This document shows, piece by piece, positions 6,491 to 14,785 of a stretch of 64,000 nucleotides of DNA; position 1 is the stretch's first letter, and the number at the start of each line of letters is the position of its first letter. This DNA is from Phycisphaeraceae bacterium (GTDB lineage: Bacteria > Planctomycetota > Phycisphaerae > Phycisphaerales > Zrk34). The notes beneath the pieces are model-generated. The model saw only the letters and a list, made by a program, of their open reading frames with translations. It did not search any database and was not told where the DNA came from. The position numbers were made by a program, and so were the translations under genes. The stretch is taken from NCBI GenBank assembly GCA_028282805.1, contig JANQHD010000028.1, positions 124,001 to 188,000 of the forward strand, written 5' to 3'.

Positions 6491-9202
6491 TCATGCTTCG
6501 GCCAACTCGGCGGACGCCTCATCCGATGCCTCGCCGTTGAGGTGCATCACCTGCGGGGTGTACGGCTCGGCGTCGGTGATCACCTTGCCCTCGACCGTCT
6601 TGACCTGCGGCACGGGGTTGGCCTTCTCGTGGTTCATCAGCGCCAACTCCCACTTCTTCTGCACGTCCTCTTCGAGGCTCTTCCAGCCCACGCGGCCGCG
6701 ACACTTCGGGAACTTCGCGCAGCTCAGCCACGGCCCGCGCTTGGACCGGCGCAGGTTCATCACCCCGTCGTCGCACTTGCTGCACGGGATGTCGGTCAAA
6801 AGCGGCGGGGCGTGCGGCAGCTTGACGTGCCCCTTGTTGTCGAGGTTCACGATGCCGCTGCAGTCGGGGTAACGCTGGCACGAGAGGAACGGCCCGAACC
6901 GCCCGGTGCGCTTGATCATCGCCGTGCCGCAGATCGGGCAGGCGATGTCCGTCTCCTCCGGCACGTGCGGCTTGCCCTCGCGGTCCACCGGCGCCGCGTA
7001 CTTGCAGTCGGGGTAACGCGTACAGCTGAGGAACCGGCCGTTGCGGCCGAAGCGGTACATCGTCGGCGCGCCGCACTCGGCGCACTTGTACTGCTCGGGC
7101 GCCGGCTGCGTCTCGGCCTTGGCGTGCGTCATCGCCTCGTGCGCCGAGTCGAGGTTCTCCTTGAACGGCCCGTAGAACTTGTGCAAAAACTCGACCCAGT
7201 CGTGGTGCTGCTCTTCGACCGCGTCCAGTTCGTCTTCCATCCAGCGCGTGTAGCCGACGTCCATGATCTTGGGGAAGCCCTCGATCAGCTTGTCGGTCAC
7301 CACCTCGCCGAGGTCGGTGGCGAAGAACCGGCCGTTGAGCTTCTCGACGTACTTGCGGTTCTGGATGACCTGGATGATCGCCGCGTAGGTCGACGGCCGG
7401 CCGATGCCCTCGGCCTCGAGCTTGCGGACCAGCGACGCCTCGCTGTAACGCGGCGGGGGGCTGGAAAAGTGCTGCGTCGGGTCGACCTGCAACGGCGCGA
7501 CGGGCTGGTCTTCTTTGACCTTGGGCAGCGTCGCCTCGTCGGCCGGGTGCGGCACGCCGGCGACCTTGTAGAACCCGTCGAACACGAGCGTGCGCCCGCT
7601 GCCCTTGAACACCAGCTCGTCTTTGCCCTTGCCGCCGGCGATGAGCACGGTGGTCGCGTCCCACTGGGCGGGCGTCATCTGGCACGACACGAACCGCTCC
7701 CAGATCAGCTTGTAAAGCTTGTGCTGGCGTTCGTCGAGCGAGCGCTTGACCTGCGGGTCGTCGGGCATGATCGACACGTCGGTCGGGCGGATGGCCTCGT
7801 GGGCTTCCTGCGCCGACTTGTTGCGCGAGGCGAAGAAGTTGGGCTTGTCGGGCAGGTACTTGGCGCCGAACTTGTGCTGGATGAAGTTGCGCGCCATCTC
7901 GATCGCGGCGCCGGACAGGTGTGTCGAGTCGGTCCGCATGTAGGTGATCAGGCCGACCGCGCCCTGGCCGCCGACCTCGACGCCCTCGTAGAGCTGCTGG
8001 GCGGTGCGCATGGTGGTCTGCGCGGTGAAGCTGAGGGTGTTGGCCGCGGCCTGCTGCAACGTGCTGGTGATGAACGGCGCGTTGGGCCGGCTCTTGGTGC
8101 GCTTGGTCTCGACCGACTTGATGTGCCAGTCGGGCCCGCCGTTGAGCTTGCCTTCGAGGGTGATCTTCGTCGCCGCGGGGCCCTTGCCGTTCGGGTCGTC
8201 GACGACCTTCTTGTCGGTCAGTACAAACCCGGCCCGCTCGGCGACCTTCTGCGCCGCGTCGGCGTCGGTCGCGTCGAACTTCTTGCCGCCGACCTCGACC
8301 AGCTCGGTCATGATCCCGTCGTGCTCGGCCAGCCAGCCGAGCTTCTCGCGCACGCTGCGCCCGTTGACGGTCCGGCCGTTCTTCTTGGTCGGCGCGTCGG
8401 CCAGCCACTGCGCCCACGCGTCGCGGAACTCTTGGTAGTTCGCGGTGTCGGTGGTGAAGATGCCGGTGACCTTCCAGTACTCGTCGGGCACGAACGCGCG
8501 GATCTCGCGCTCGCGCTCGACGACCAGCCGCACCGCCACGGACTGCACGCGCCCCGCGCTCAGGCCGCCGGCCACCTTCTTCCACAGCAGCGGCGACACC
8601 TGGTAGCCGACGATGCGGTCGAGGATGCGCCGCGCCTGCTGGGCGTTGACCTTGTCCATGTCGAGCACACGCGGCTCGTGGAACGCACGCTGGATCTCGT
8701 CCTTCGTGATCGCGTTGAACACCACGCGCTTGGCCGACTCCGCCTTGATCTTCAAAGCCTCGGCGAGGTGCCAGGCGATCGCCTCGCCCTCGCGGTCGAG
8801 GTCGGTGGCCAGCCAGACGCCGTCGGCCTGCTTGGCGGCCTTCTTCAACGCGGTGATGGTCGTGCCCTTACCGCTGATCGCCTCGTAGGTCGGGGCGAAA
8901 TCGTTTTTCAAGTCGACGCCCGGCACGGGGTGGTCGGCGCGCTTGGCGCCTTTCGGCGGCTTGGCCGGCAGGTCGCGGACGTGGCCCACGCTGGCCGCGA
9001 CGACGTAGCCGGGGCCGAGGTATTTGTTGATGGTCTTGGCCTTGGCGGGGGATTCGACGATGACCAGCTGCTTGCCCGTGGCGTCGGGGATGCTCTGGTT
9101 GCGACGGCGCGAAGGGGTCTTGCTCGCCTTGGAGGCCGTGGGCTTGGCCTTTTTGGCGGTTTTCTTGGCGGTCTTTTTCTTGGTCGTCTTCTTCTTGGCC
9201 AT
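6491..9202 (-). CDS. topA: DNA topoisomerase I
   Basis: A 903-residue type IA topoisomerase that relaxes negative supercoils. The Toprim domain starts at L-V-I-V-E-S-P-A-K-A-K (Glu50) with D-L-D-R-E at 134-138. The catalytic tyrosine is Tyr421 in G-L-I-T-Y-M-R-T-D-S. Three Cys4 zinc ribbons follow at about 707-733, 755-781 and 807-834, each with the C-x-x-C ... L-S-C-x-x-[FY]-P-x-C pattern, so the C-terminal part is complete. The first ~40 residues are an unusual Lys/Ala/Thr-rich tail like histone H1, which would add nonspecific DNA affinity. GGAG lies upstream of the ATG at 9202. Confidence 0.97.
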   Translation of the reverse strand: MAKKKTTKKKTAKKTAKKAKPTASKASKTPSRRRNQSIPDATGKQLVIVESPAKAKTINKYLGPGYVVAASVGHVRDLPAKPPKGAKRADHPVPGVDLKNDFAPTYEAISGKGTTITALKKAAKQADGVWLATDLDREGEAIAWHLAEALKIKAESAKRVVFNAITKDEIQRAFHEPRVLDMDKVNAQQARRILDRIVGYQVSPLLWKKVAGGLSAGRVQSVAVRLVVEREREIRAFVPDEYWKVTGIFTTDTANYQEFRDAWAQWLADAPTKKNGRTVNGRSVREKLGWLAEHDGIMTELVEVGGKKFDATDADAAQKVAERAGFVLTDKKVVDDPNGKGPAATKITLEGKLNGGPDWHIKSVETKRTKSRPNAPFITSTLQQAAANTLSFTAQTTMRTAQQLYEGVEVGGQGAVGLITYMRTDSTHLSGAAIEMARNFIQHKFGAKYLPDKPNFFASRNKSAQEAHEAIRPTDVSIMPDDPQVKRSLDERQHKLYKLIWERFVSCQMTPAQWDATTVLIAGGKGKDELVFKGSGRTLVFDGFYKVAGVPHPADEATLPKVKEDQPVAPLQVDPTQHFSSPPPRYSEASLVRKLEAEGIGRPSTYAAIIQVIQNRKYVEKLNGRFFATDLGEVVTDKLIEGFPKIMDVGYTRWMEDELDAVEEQHHDWVEFLHKFYGPFKENLDSAHEAMTHAKAETQPAPEQYKCAECGAPTMYRFGRNGRFLSCTRYPDCKYAAPVDREGKPHVPEETDIACPICGTAMIKRTGRFGPFLSCQRYPDCSGIVNLDNKGHVKLPHAPPLLTDIPCSKCDDGVMNLRRSKRGPWLSCAKFPKCRGRVGWKSLEEDVQKKWELALMNHEKANPVPQVKTVEGKVITDAEPYTPQVMHLNGEASDEASAELAEA

Positions 9203-9426
9203 GAAATCTCCGGGGCGGCGGAAATCGCTGCGCCCATGGGCCGTCTATCGGCCAGAGGCGGGGGATTCTTATAGACGGCTGCGATGCGCGTCAAATCCGC
9301 CCCGTCACGCCCCAACCGGGTCGCCGGGTGGGTGCGGCATATATTAAGTGCCTGCGCAAAAAGGGCTTGGAATAGTTTTGTCTGCGTGTCACCCTAGCCG
9401 GAATCAGGCGTCTATTTTTCTCAGAC

Positions 9427-9446
9427 CCGCCCTCGCGGGCGGTTTT
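9427..9446 (+). terminator. GC-rich hairpin with short U-tract in the leader of the second GH43-like gene
   Basis: CCGCCC (9427-9432), loop TCGC, GGGCGG (9437-9442), then TTTT. On the plus strand it sits just 26 bases before the start of the glycosidase gene, so it is either the end of an unseen leader transcript or a termination/antitermination element. The 3' U-tract is short. Confidence 0.4.
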
Positions 9447-9472
9447 CAGCGCGTCAGGGAGGTGCCATAGCG

Positions 9473-10510
9473 ATGAGCAGGTGTGTCATGTTCGGCTTAC
9501 TGGTCACGATCGCGGGTTGCGGACAGGTGCTGGGCGAACCGGCGGAGGTGCCCGCGCCGCTTTTCAAGGACCCCAACTACCACGGCTCGTGCGACCCGGA
9601 GATCGTTTGGAACTCGCACACGCAGCAGTGGTGGGCGTTCTACACCGCCCGCCGGGCCACGCGCCAGACCGCCACCTACGTCGGCACGCCGATCGGCGTC
9701 GCCGCGTCGAGCGATTGGCAGAGTTGGCGCTTCGTCGGCTATTGCGACTTCGAGCAACACCAAGGCCGACCCGACATGCCCGTGACGTTCTGGGCGCCCG
9801 GCGTCGTGCGCGACGGCGACACCTACCACATGTACGTCACGTTCAAGGACAACGCCGATCCGCCGTGGGCCGGCAAGGGCGGCATCGTGCACTACACCGC
9901 GCCGGCGTCGGACCTGCGCACCGGCTGGGAAAAAGTCGGCCCGCTCGCGCTGCAAGGCCCCGACCCGATCGACGCGGGCGTGTGCAAACTCGACGACCAG
10001 CGCTGGCTGATGGTCTACCGCGCCAAGGGCATCCGCTGGGCGACCAGCACCGACCTGACCCGCTGGCAATGCCACGGCCTGGTGCAAACCACCGACGGCA
10101 AACCGCTCGACAACAAGTTCATCGGCTACCAGGAAGCGCCGTACCCGTTCAAGTGGGGCGGTGACTTCTGGATGCTCACCGACCCGCACGACGGGTTAGC
10201 CGTGTACCGCTCGGCCGACGGCGAGTCGTGGGATTACCAAGGCAAGATCATGAAAGCCCCCGGCACCCGCCCCCACGACAACACGCGCGCCCGCCACCCG
10301 AGCGTGGCCGTGGTGGGCGAGCGCGCGTTCCTGTTCTATCACGTCGAACCGTGGCGGCCGTACCCCTCGCCCCCCGCCGAGCAGCGCACGGTGGAGCAGA
10401 AGCGCTCGTTCCTTCAGGTCGCGGAGCTGAAGATCGCCGACGGCAAGCTGGTGTGCGACCGCAATCAGAAGATCACCGCGCCATCACAGATCAAACCCGG
10501 GAACCCTTAA
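9473..10510 (+). CDS. Exported GH43/GH117-like glycosidase
   Basis: A 345-residue predicted five-bladed beta-propeller protein with a signal or lipoprotein peptide (I-A-G-C near residue 16). Repeated blade patterns are visible: C-D-P-E-I-V-W-N near the start, F-W-A-P-G-V, D-P-I-D-A-G-V and A-R-H-P-S-V-A. These resemble the catalytic-residue contexts of families 43 and 117. The start is fixed by GGGAGGTG at 9458-9464. It converges on miaA, and the two are separated only by a long repeat hairpin (10510-10577). The protein is unlike the 3854-5020 copy in detail, so it is not a recent duplicate. Substrate unknown. Confidence 0.75.
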   Translation: MSRCVMFGLLVTIAGCGQVLGEPAEVPAPLFKDPNYHGSCDPEIVWNSHTQQWWAFYTARRATRQTATYVGTPIGVAASSDWQSWRFVGYCDFEQHQGRPDMPVTFWAPGVVRDGDTYHMYVTFKDNADPPWAGKGGIVHYTAPASDLRTGWEKVGPLALQGPDPIDAGVCKLDDQRWLMVYRAKGIRWATSTDLTRWQCHGLVQTTDGKPLDNKFIGYQEAPYPFKWGGDFWMLTDPHDGLAVYRSADGESWDYQGKIMKAPGTRPHDNTRARHPSVAVVGERAFLFYHVEPWRPYPSPPAEQRTVEQKRSFLQVAELKIADGKLVCDRNQKITAPSQIKPGNP

Positions 10511-10577
10511 CCACAGAGGCACAAAGACACAGAGGTCTTTTCTATACCTGGTCTCTGTGCCTCTGTGCCTCTGTGGT
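10510..10577 (-). repeat. ACCACAGAGGCAC-type octamer repeat forming a 25-bp hairpin between convergent genes
   Basis: Left arm 10510-10534 and right arm 10553-10577 pair over 25 positions with two exceptions. On the plus-strand RNA the exceptions are A-C mismatches; on the minus-strand RNA they become G-U wobbles, so the miaA transcript folds perfectly. The unit CACAGAGG is a repeat known from intergenic regions of many bacteria. It contains the miaA stop codon and probably ends its transcript. Its translation gives the peptide T-T-E-A-Q-R-H-R at the MiaA C-terminus. Confidence 0.85.
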
Positions 10578-11543
10578 GAGTTCTATCCGAACGACTTCGA
10601 CTGCTTGCTCGATCATCGCATCGATGTGCTTGACGTCGGCGTCGATCCAGTGCACGCCGCGGTAGCGTTTGAGCCAGGTACGCTGGGCCTTGGCGAAGCG
10701 GCGGGTCTCGATCTTCACGCGCTCGAACGCCTCGTCCGCCGACAGTTCGCCGCGCAGGTGCGCGAGCACCTGTTTCGTGCCCAGCGCCTCGCGCGCCTGC
10801 GCCCCGAGCAGGCCCGCGTCCTCCAGCCGTTTCGTTTCCGCGATCAGGTCTTCGCTGCCGTCGGTCGGCTTGAACATACGTTTCACGCGCTGGTTGATCC
10901 GCCGGTTGACCGCCTCCGTCTCCCACCGCAGGCCGATGAGGATCGGGTTGTGCCTGTACTGGATTCCGGATTCCGGATTCCGCATTCCGGATTCCACCCA
11001 CTGTTGCTGCTGCGCGCTAATCGGTTTGCCCGTCGCGTGAAACACCTCCAGCGCCCGCACGATCCTTTTGTGGTCGTTGCAATGAATGCGCTCGGCGGCC
11101 TCAGGATCGACTGTGCGCAACTGCTCGTGCAACCGCTGCGCGGGCACGTCGGCGACCGACGCGCGGAACGCCTCGTCGGCGGGCGGGCCCTCGAAAAACC
11201 CTTCCAGCAACGCCTTGAGGTACAGGTTCGTGCCGCCCACGACGATGGGCAGCTTGCCGCGCGATCGGATGTCGGTGATGGTGCGCTCCGCCGCCTCGTA
11301 AAAGTCCGCAACCGTCCACGGCTCGGTCGGCTCGACGATGTCCACCAGGTGGTGCAACACCGCGTCACGCTGGGGGCGCGTCGGCTTGGCGGTGCCGGCG
11401 TCGAGCTGACGGTACACCTGCATCGAGTCGGCGTTGACGATCTCGCCGTCGAATTGCTTGCCGATCGCCACGGCGAGTTCGCTCTTGCCGCCCGCGGTCG
11501 GGCCGACGACGACGACGATGCGTTCAGCGGAGCGGCCGGTCAT
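10542..11543 (-). CDS. miaA: tRNA dimethylallyltransferase
   Basis: A 333-residue enzyme that adds dimethylallyl to A37 of tRNAs reading UNN codons. The P-loop G-P-T-A-G-G-K-S is at residues 14-21, followed by N-A-D-S-M-Q-V-Y, H-H-L-V-D and G-G-T-N-L-Y-L-K-A-L. Two repeats have entered the reading frame: a heptamer array (10961-10995) that adds E-S-G-M-R-N-P-E-S-G-I-Q after G-K-P-I-S, and the CACAGAGG repeat that supplies the last ~11 residues. The core motifs remain intact, so the enzyme should work. Its start overlaps the stop of the DinB-like gene by four bases (ATGA), so it is the last gene of a minus-strand operon. Confidence 0.96.
   Translation of the reverse strand: MTGRSAERIVVVVGPTAGGKSELAVAIGKQFDGEIVNADSMQVYRQLDAGTAKPTRPQRDAVLHHLVDIVEPTEPWTVADFYEAAERTITDIRSRGKLPIVVGGTNLYLKALLEGFFEGPPADEAFRASVADVPAQRLHEQLRTVDPEAAERIHCNDHKRIVRALEVFHATGKPISAQQQQWVESGMRNPESGIQYRHNPILIGLRWETEAVNRRINQRVKRMFKPTDGSEDLIAETKRLEDAGLLGAQAREALGTKQVLAHLRGELSADEAFERVKIETRRFAKAQRTWLKRYRGVHWIDADVKHIDAMIEQAVEVVRIELTTEAQRHRDQV
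10961..10995. repeat. Heptamer array inside miaA
   Basis: Five 7-bp units in a row: GGATTCC three times, GCATTCC, GGATTCC. It lies inside the miaA coding sequence without breaking the frame and encodes an insertion between the helical inserts and the C-terminal part of the enzyme. Confidence 0.85.
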
Positions 11544-12124
11544 AACGGCTTACCCGTGATGCGCGGGGTCATGGCCCACGCGTACGCCTTGCCGAGCATG
11601 CGCCGGATCAGACCGACCTGCCCGGTGTGGTACGTCCAGTGCCAGACCTGGTGCATGAGCAGGCCGCGCACGGTCACGGATTGCACGTTGCGCGGGTACG
11701 GGTCGTCGGCGGGGTTGGGGTGTTCGACGTCGATGTCTTCGAGCGTGGCGATCAACGGCTTGGTGTAGCCCTCGCGCACGCTGCGCACTTCGGTGATCAA
11801 CCCCGCCGCGGTGCGCTGCAACACGGGGAACCGCCCGGGCGGCGCCTGCTCGGCCAGGTCCTTCGGCAGCCCGATCCCCGTGGCCTTGATGAACCAGATC
11901 GGCTCGCCCCACGTCATGTGGCTGATGAGCATCTGGATCGTGTTGGCGCAGTTGTCGGGCAGGGCTTGCAGCTCGTCGGCGTTCAGGTCTTCGATCAGGT
12001 CGATCGCACGCTCGGACAACTCGTCGAGCATCGCGACCAACGCCGCGGCCTCATCGTTGGCGAACCCTTCGGTCGGCGCGAGGTTGTAGTCGCGCGGCCG
12101 GCTTCGTTTGGTTTGATCAGTCAT
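11540..12124 (-). CDS. DinB-like metal-binding four-helix protein
   Basis: A 194-residue protein of the DinB/YfiT-like superfamily, a four-helix bundle with a metal site built from three histidines. Candidate ligands are in I-S-H-M-T-W-G-E and H-Q-V-W-H-W-T-Y-H-T-G-Q-V. Some relatives are mycothiol- or bacillithiol-dependent transferases, but most are uncharacterised. It is translationally coupled to miaA (4-base overlap) and follows yjbQ after 36 bases that contain a GTTTAGCC repeat. The specific reaction cannot be inferred. Confidence 0.8.
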   Translation of the reverse strand: MTDQTKRSRPRDYNLAPTEGFANDEAAALVAMLDELSERAIDLIEDLNADELQALPDNCANTIQMLISHMTWGEPIWFIKATGIGLPKDLAEQAPPGRFPVLQRTAAGLITEVRSVREGYTKPLIATLEDIDVEHPNPADDPYPRNVQSVTVRGLLMHQVWHWTYHTGQVGLIRRMLGKAYAWAMTPRITGKPL

Positions 12125-12137
12125 CGCAGAATCACTC

Positions 12138-12158
12138 CCCTGCGGGTCGCGGCTAAAC
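12138..12158 (-). repeat. GTTTAGCCGCGACCC-type dispersed repeat after yjbQ
   Basis: One of four copies in the window (others at 53291, 54342 and 57908). It starts two bases after the yjbQ stop codon. The 21 bases are identical to the copy at 53291-53311. Confidence 0.75.
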
Positions 12159-12160
12159 AG

Positions 12161-12562
12161 TTACGCATCGTCCACGATCTTCACGTGCGCCTTGCGGGTA
12201 CGCGGGCCGTCGAACTCGCAGAAGTAGATGCCCTGCCAGGTGCCGAGCACCAGTTGGCCGCCCTCGATCAGCACGGTCACGCTGAAGCCCATCATCGACG
12301 CCTTGACGTGGCTGGCGCTGTTGCCCTCGGCGTGCCGGTAGAACGGCTGACGCCACGGCACCATCCCGTCGAGCTGCTTCAAAAAATCGTGCACCACGTC
12401 GGGGTCGGCGTTTTCGTTGATCGTCACGCCCGCCGTGGTGTGCGGCACGTAAACGATCACCCGCCCGTCGGTCACGCCCGAATCGCCCACGAGGCGCTGC
12501 ACGTCGCGGGTGATCTCGACGAACTGGTCACGGCTCTGTGTCGGCACGGTCAGGGTTTGCAT
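12161..12562 (-). CDS. yjbQ: YjbQ/UPF0047 family protein
   Basis: A 133-residue member of UPF0047. Family members show weak thiamine-phosphate synthase activity in E. coli tests; the true role is unknown. Conserved features are V-P-H-T-T-A-G-V-T-I-N-E-N-A-D-P-D-V, G-N-S-A-S-H-V-K-A-S-M-M-G and L-G-T-W-Q-G-I-Y-F-C-E-F-D-G-P-R, with three conserved histidines. Length is normal. A TAGAAT hexamer (12570-12575) ends exactly seven bases before the ATG with no Shine-Dalgarno, suggesting a leaderless transcript. It lies between the FkbM-type and DinB-like genes, all on the minus strand. Confidence 0.93.
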   Translation of the reverse strand: MQTLTVPTQSRDQFVEITRDVQRLVGDSGVTDGRVIVYVPHTTAGVTINENADPDVVHDFLKQLDGMVPWRQPFYRHAEGNSASHVKASMMGFSVTVLIEGGQLVLGTWQGIYFCEFDGPRTRKAHVKIVDDA

Positions 12563-12569
12563 GACCGGT

Positions 12570-12575
12570 ATTCTA
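12570..12575 (-). promoter_or_regulatory. TAGAAT -10 element seven bases before the yjbQ start
   Basis: TAGAAT then ACCGGTC then ATG. Transcription normally begins about seven bases after the -10 box, which would place the 5' end on the A of the start codon. The same spacing recurs at rpe, aat and the rluB-like gene. Confidence 0.5.
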
Positions 12576-13373
12576 CGCGCTCGCGGGCGCGTGCGAGAGG
12601 TGCACCTTCTCGGCCACCTGCCGGTGCGCGCAACCGGCCTGGTCCGCGGCGACGATGATGGCTTGCAGCGCCGCGTCGCCGTGCGGCTCGACGAGCACGT
12701 GGTCGACGGCGGAGAGCCAATCGCCCGGGCCCTCGGCGAACAGCCGCCGCTCGGCGCCCTCGATGTCGATCTTCAGCAAGCTCACCCGCGGCCGATCGAA
12801 ATGGGCCATGATCTCGCCCACGGTCCACGCCCGCACCGCGCCGGGCGCATCGGGCTCACACTCTTCCAACCGGAACAGCCACGCGGGGTCGTCGGGGTTG
12901 GCGATGCGCGTGTGGCAGGGCCGGTGCCACAGCCCGCCGGCGATCACCTCGACGTTGCGCAAGCGCCGGCAGTTGTGGCGGAGTAGGGCCAGGTTGTCGG
13001 CCGACGGTTCGACGGCGACGACGGTCGCGTCGGGGTAACGCCGGGCGAAGGCGGCGGTGGTCAGGCCGATGTTCGCTCCGGCGTCGATGATAAAACTCGG
13101 TGGTTGCGGGAGGTCGAAGTCCATCTCGCGGTCGACGAAGACCTGTTCGAAGACGGCGATGTCGGAGTTGTTACGCCGCAGTTGGAACAAGCCGCGCTGG
13201 CCGCGCACGGCGACGCGCATGGTTTTGAGGCGTAGTGACCATTGCAGCTCGTACCACAGCGCCTGCGGCAGGCCGATCCGCCGGCCGAACGTTTTGACCC
13301 GGTGCAACTTGAACCGCCAATCGACCAACCGCAGGCTCCCGACCCGGTTTGTGAGCGACGCCGATCCGGTCAT
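12573..13373 (-). CDS. FkbM-family SAM-dependent methyltransferase
   Basis: A 266-residue methyltransferase of the FkbM family; these often O-methylate sugars or polyketides. The SAM-binding motif I appears as [12 protein letters not shown], motif II as [10 protein letters not shown], and [10 protein letters not shown] is the family hallmark near the C-terminus. The ATG at 13373 is preferred over an in-frame start 84 bases earlier, because the longer form runs into the pgk leader and adds residues unlike the family. It diverges from pgk and is followed by yjbQ after 10 bases. The acceptor is unknown. Confidence 0.88.
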   Translation of the reverse strand: MTGSASLTNRVGSLRLVDWRFKLHRVKTFGRRIGLPQALWYELQWSLRLKTMRVAVRGQRGLFQLRRNNSDIAVFEQVFVDREMDFDLPQPPSFIIDAGANIGLTTAAFARRYPDATVVAVEPSADNLALLRHNCRRLRNVEVIAGGLWHRPCHTRIANPDDPAWLFRLEECEPDAPGAVRAWTVGEIMAHFDRPRVSLLKIDIEGAERRLFAEGPGDWLSAVDHVLVEPHGDAALQAIIVAADQAGCAHRQVAEKVHLSHAPASA

Positions 13374-13455
13374 TCTACGGCATGCGCCGGCCGGTTGCCG
13401 CGGGGTCTTGCCGAATCCGCAAGCCCCCTCTACATTGGCCCGCCCCCAGTACCCC

Positions 13456-13483
13456 ACCCGAGACCCGGAACCCGGAACCCGAG
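13456..13483 (+). repeat. Heptamer array supplying the pgk Shine-Dalgarno
   Basis: Four 7-bp units (ACCCGAG, ACCCGGA, ACCCGGA, ACCCGAG). The last unit plus one base gives GAGG, six bases upstream of the pgk ATG, so the array doubles as the ribosome-binding site. Confidence 0.8.
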
Positions 13484-13490
13484 GTTAACC

Positions 13491-14678
13491 ATGGCCAAAC
13501 AAACGATTGCCAACGTCGATGTCGCCGGCAAGACCGTGCTGATGCGTGTCGATTTCAACGTGCCGCTCGATGACAGCCAGAACATCACCGACGACCGGCG
13601 GATCCAGATGGCGCTGCCGTCGATCAAGAGCGTCGTCGACCGCGGCGGCAGACTGATCCTCATGAGCCACCTCGGCCGGCCCAAGGGCGAGCCGGGCGAT
13701 GACAAGTTCTCGCTGCGGCCCACGGCGGTGCGGCTCGGCGAGCTGCTGGGCAAGGGCGTGGCGTTCGCCGGCGACACCGTGGGCGACGAGGCAAAGGCGA
13801 AGGCCGCGGCGATGGGCGGCGGCGACGTGCTCGTGCTGGAAAACCTGCGCTTCAACCCCGGCGAGAAGAAGGGCGACGAGGCGTTCGGCGGCGAGCTGGC
13901 GGCGCTGGCCGACGTGTACTGCAACGACGCGTTCGGCACCTGCCACCGCACCGACGCGTCGATGTTCGCCGTGCCCAAGGCCATGGGCGGCAAGCCCAAG
14001 GTCGTCGGCTTCCTCGTCGAGAAAGAAATCAAGTACCTGTCGGACACCATCGCCAACCCGGCGCGCCCGTTCGTGGCGATCCTCGGCGGCGCGAAGGTCT
14101 CCGACAAGATCAACGTCATCAACAACCTGCTCGACATCTGCGACAAGGTCGTCATCGGCGGCGCGATGGCGTACACGTTCTCCCTGGCGCAGGGCGGGGC
14201 GGTCGGCAAGTCGCTGGTCGAACCGGACAAGGTCGAGCTGGCCAAGCAGCTGCTGGCCAAGGGCGGCGACAAATTGGTGCTGCCCGTCGACTCGCACTGC
14301 GGCAACGACTTTAGTGGCGACTGCGACAAGCAGGTCGTCGAGGCTGGCCAGATCGCCGACGGTTACCAGGGCCTCGACATCGGCCCCAAGAGCATCGAGC
14401 TGTTCGCGGGCATCGTGGGCGGCGCGAAGACCGTGGTGTGGAACGGCCCGATGGGCGTGTTCGAGATGCCCCCGTTCGATGCGGGCACTAAGGCCGTCGC
14501 CCAGGCCATCGCCGACAGCGACGCGACCAGCATCATCGGTGGCGGCGACAGCGCCGCGGCCATCCAGCAGTTGGGTTTCGCCGACCAGGTCAGCCACGTG
14601 TCGACCGGCGGCGGGGCGTCGCTGGCGATGCTCGAGGGCAAGGCCTTCGCAGCCGTCGACGTGCTCGACGAGGCCTGA
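13491..14678 (+). CDS. pgk: Phosphoglycerate kinase
   Basis: A 395-residue glycolytic kinase that converts 1,3-bisphosphoglycerate and ADP to 3-phosphoglycerate and ATP. Signature segments are [11 protein letters not shown] near the start, M-S-H-L-G-R-P-K-G (substrate-binding His and Arg), [15 protein letters not shown], the nucleotide region G-G-A-K-V-S-D-K and the C-terminal [10 protein letters not shown]. Length is typical. The start at 13491 is set by GAGG at 13481-13484. A strong terminator follows at 14702, so it is monocistronic. Its partner gap gene is not in the window. Confidence 0.98.
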   Translation: MAKQTIANVDVAGKTVLMRVDFNVPLDDSQNITDDRRIQMALPSIKSVVDRGGRLILMSHLGRPKGEPGDDKFSLRPTAVRLGELLGKGVAFAGDTVGDEAKAKAAAMGGGDVLVLENLRFNPGEKKGDEAFGGELAALADVYCNDAFGTCHRTDASMFAVPKAMGGKPKVVGFLVEKEIKYLSDTIANPARPFVAILGGAKVSDKINVINNLLDICDKVVIGGAMAYTFSLAQGGAVGKSLVEPDKVELAKQLLAKGGDKLVLPVDSHCGNDFSGDCDKQVVEAGQIADGYQGLDIGPKSIELFAGIVGGAKTVVWNGPMGVFEMPPFDAGTKAVAQAIADSDATSIIGGGDSAAAIQQLGFADQVSHVSTGGGASLAMLEGKAFAAVDVLDEA

Positions 14679-14701
14679 ACCGGTATGAAATAATGTTTAT
14701 C

Positions 14702-14737
14702 ACGGGGCGCGATCTGTGGGGTCGCGCCCCGTTTTTT
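14702..14737 (+). terminator. Rho-independent terminator of pgk
   Basis: ACGGGGCGCGA (14702-14712) pairs perfectly with TCGCGCCCCGT (14722-14732) around a nine-base loop, followed by five more T. Confidence 0.95.
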
Positions 14738-14785
14738 CATGGGCTGCCGGTGCTACGATATGCGCAATAGCGATTGGAGGCAGCG

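Noticed and set aside
6365-9274. Very long open frame antisense to topA
   Set aside because: High-GC antisense shadow: the minus strand encodes a complete topoisomerase with all motifs, and the antisense product is low-complexity Arg/Leu/Val/Asp sequence without domains.
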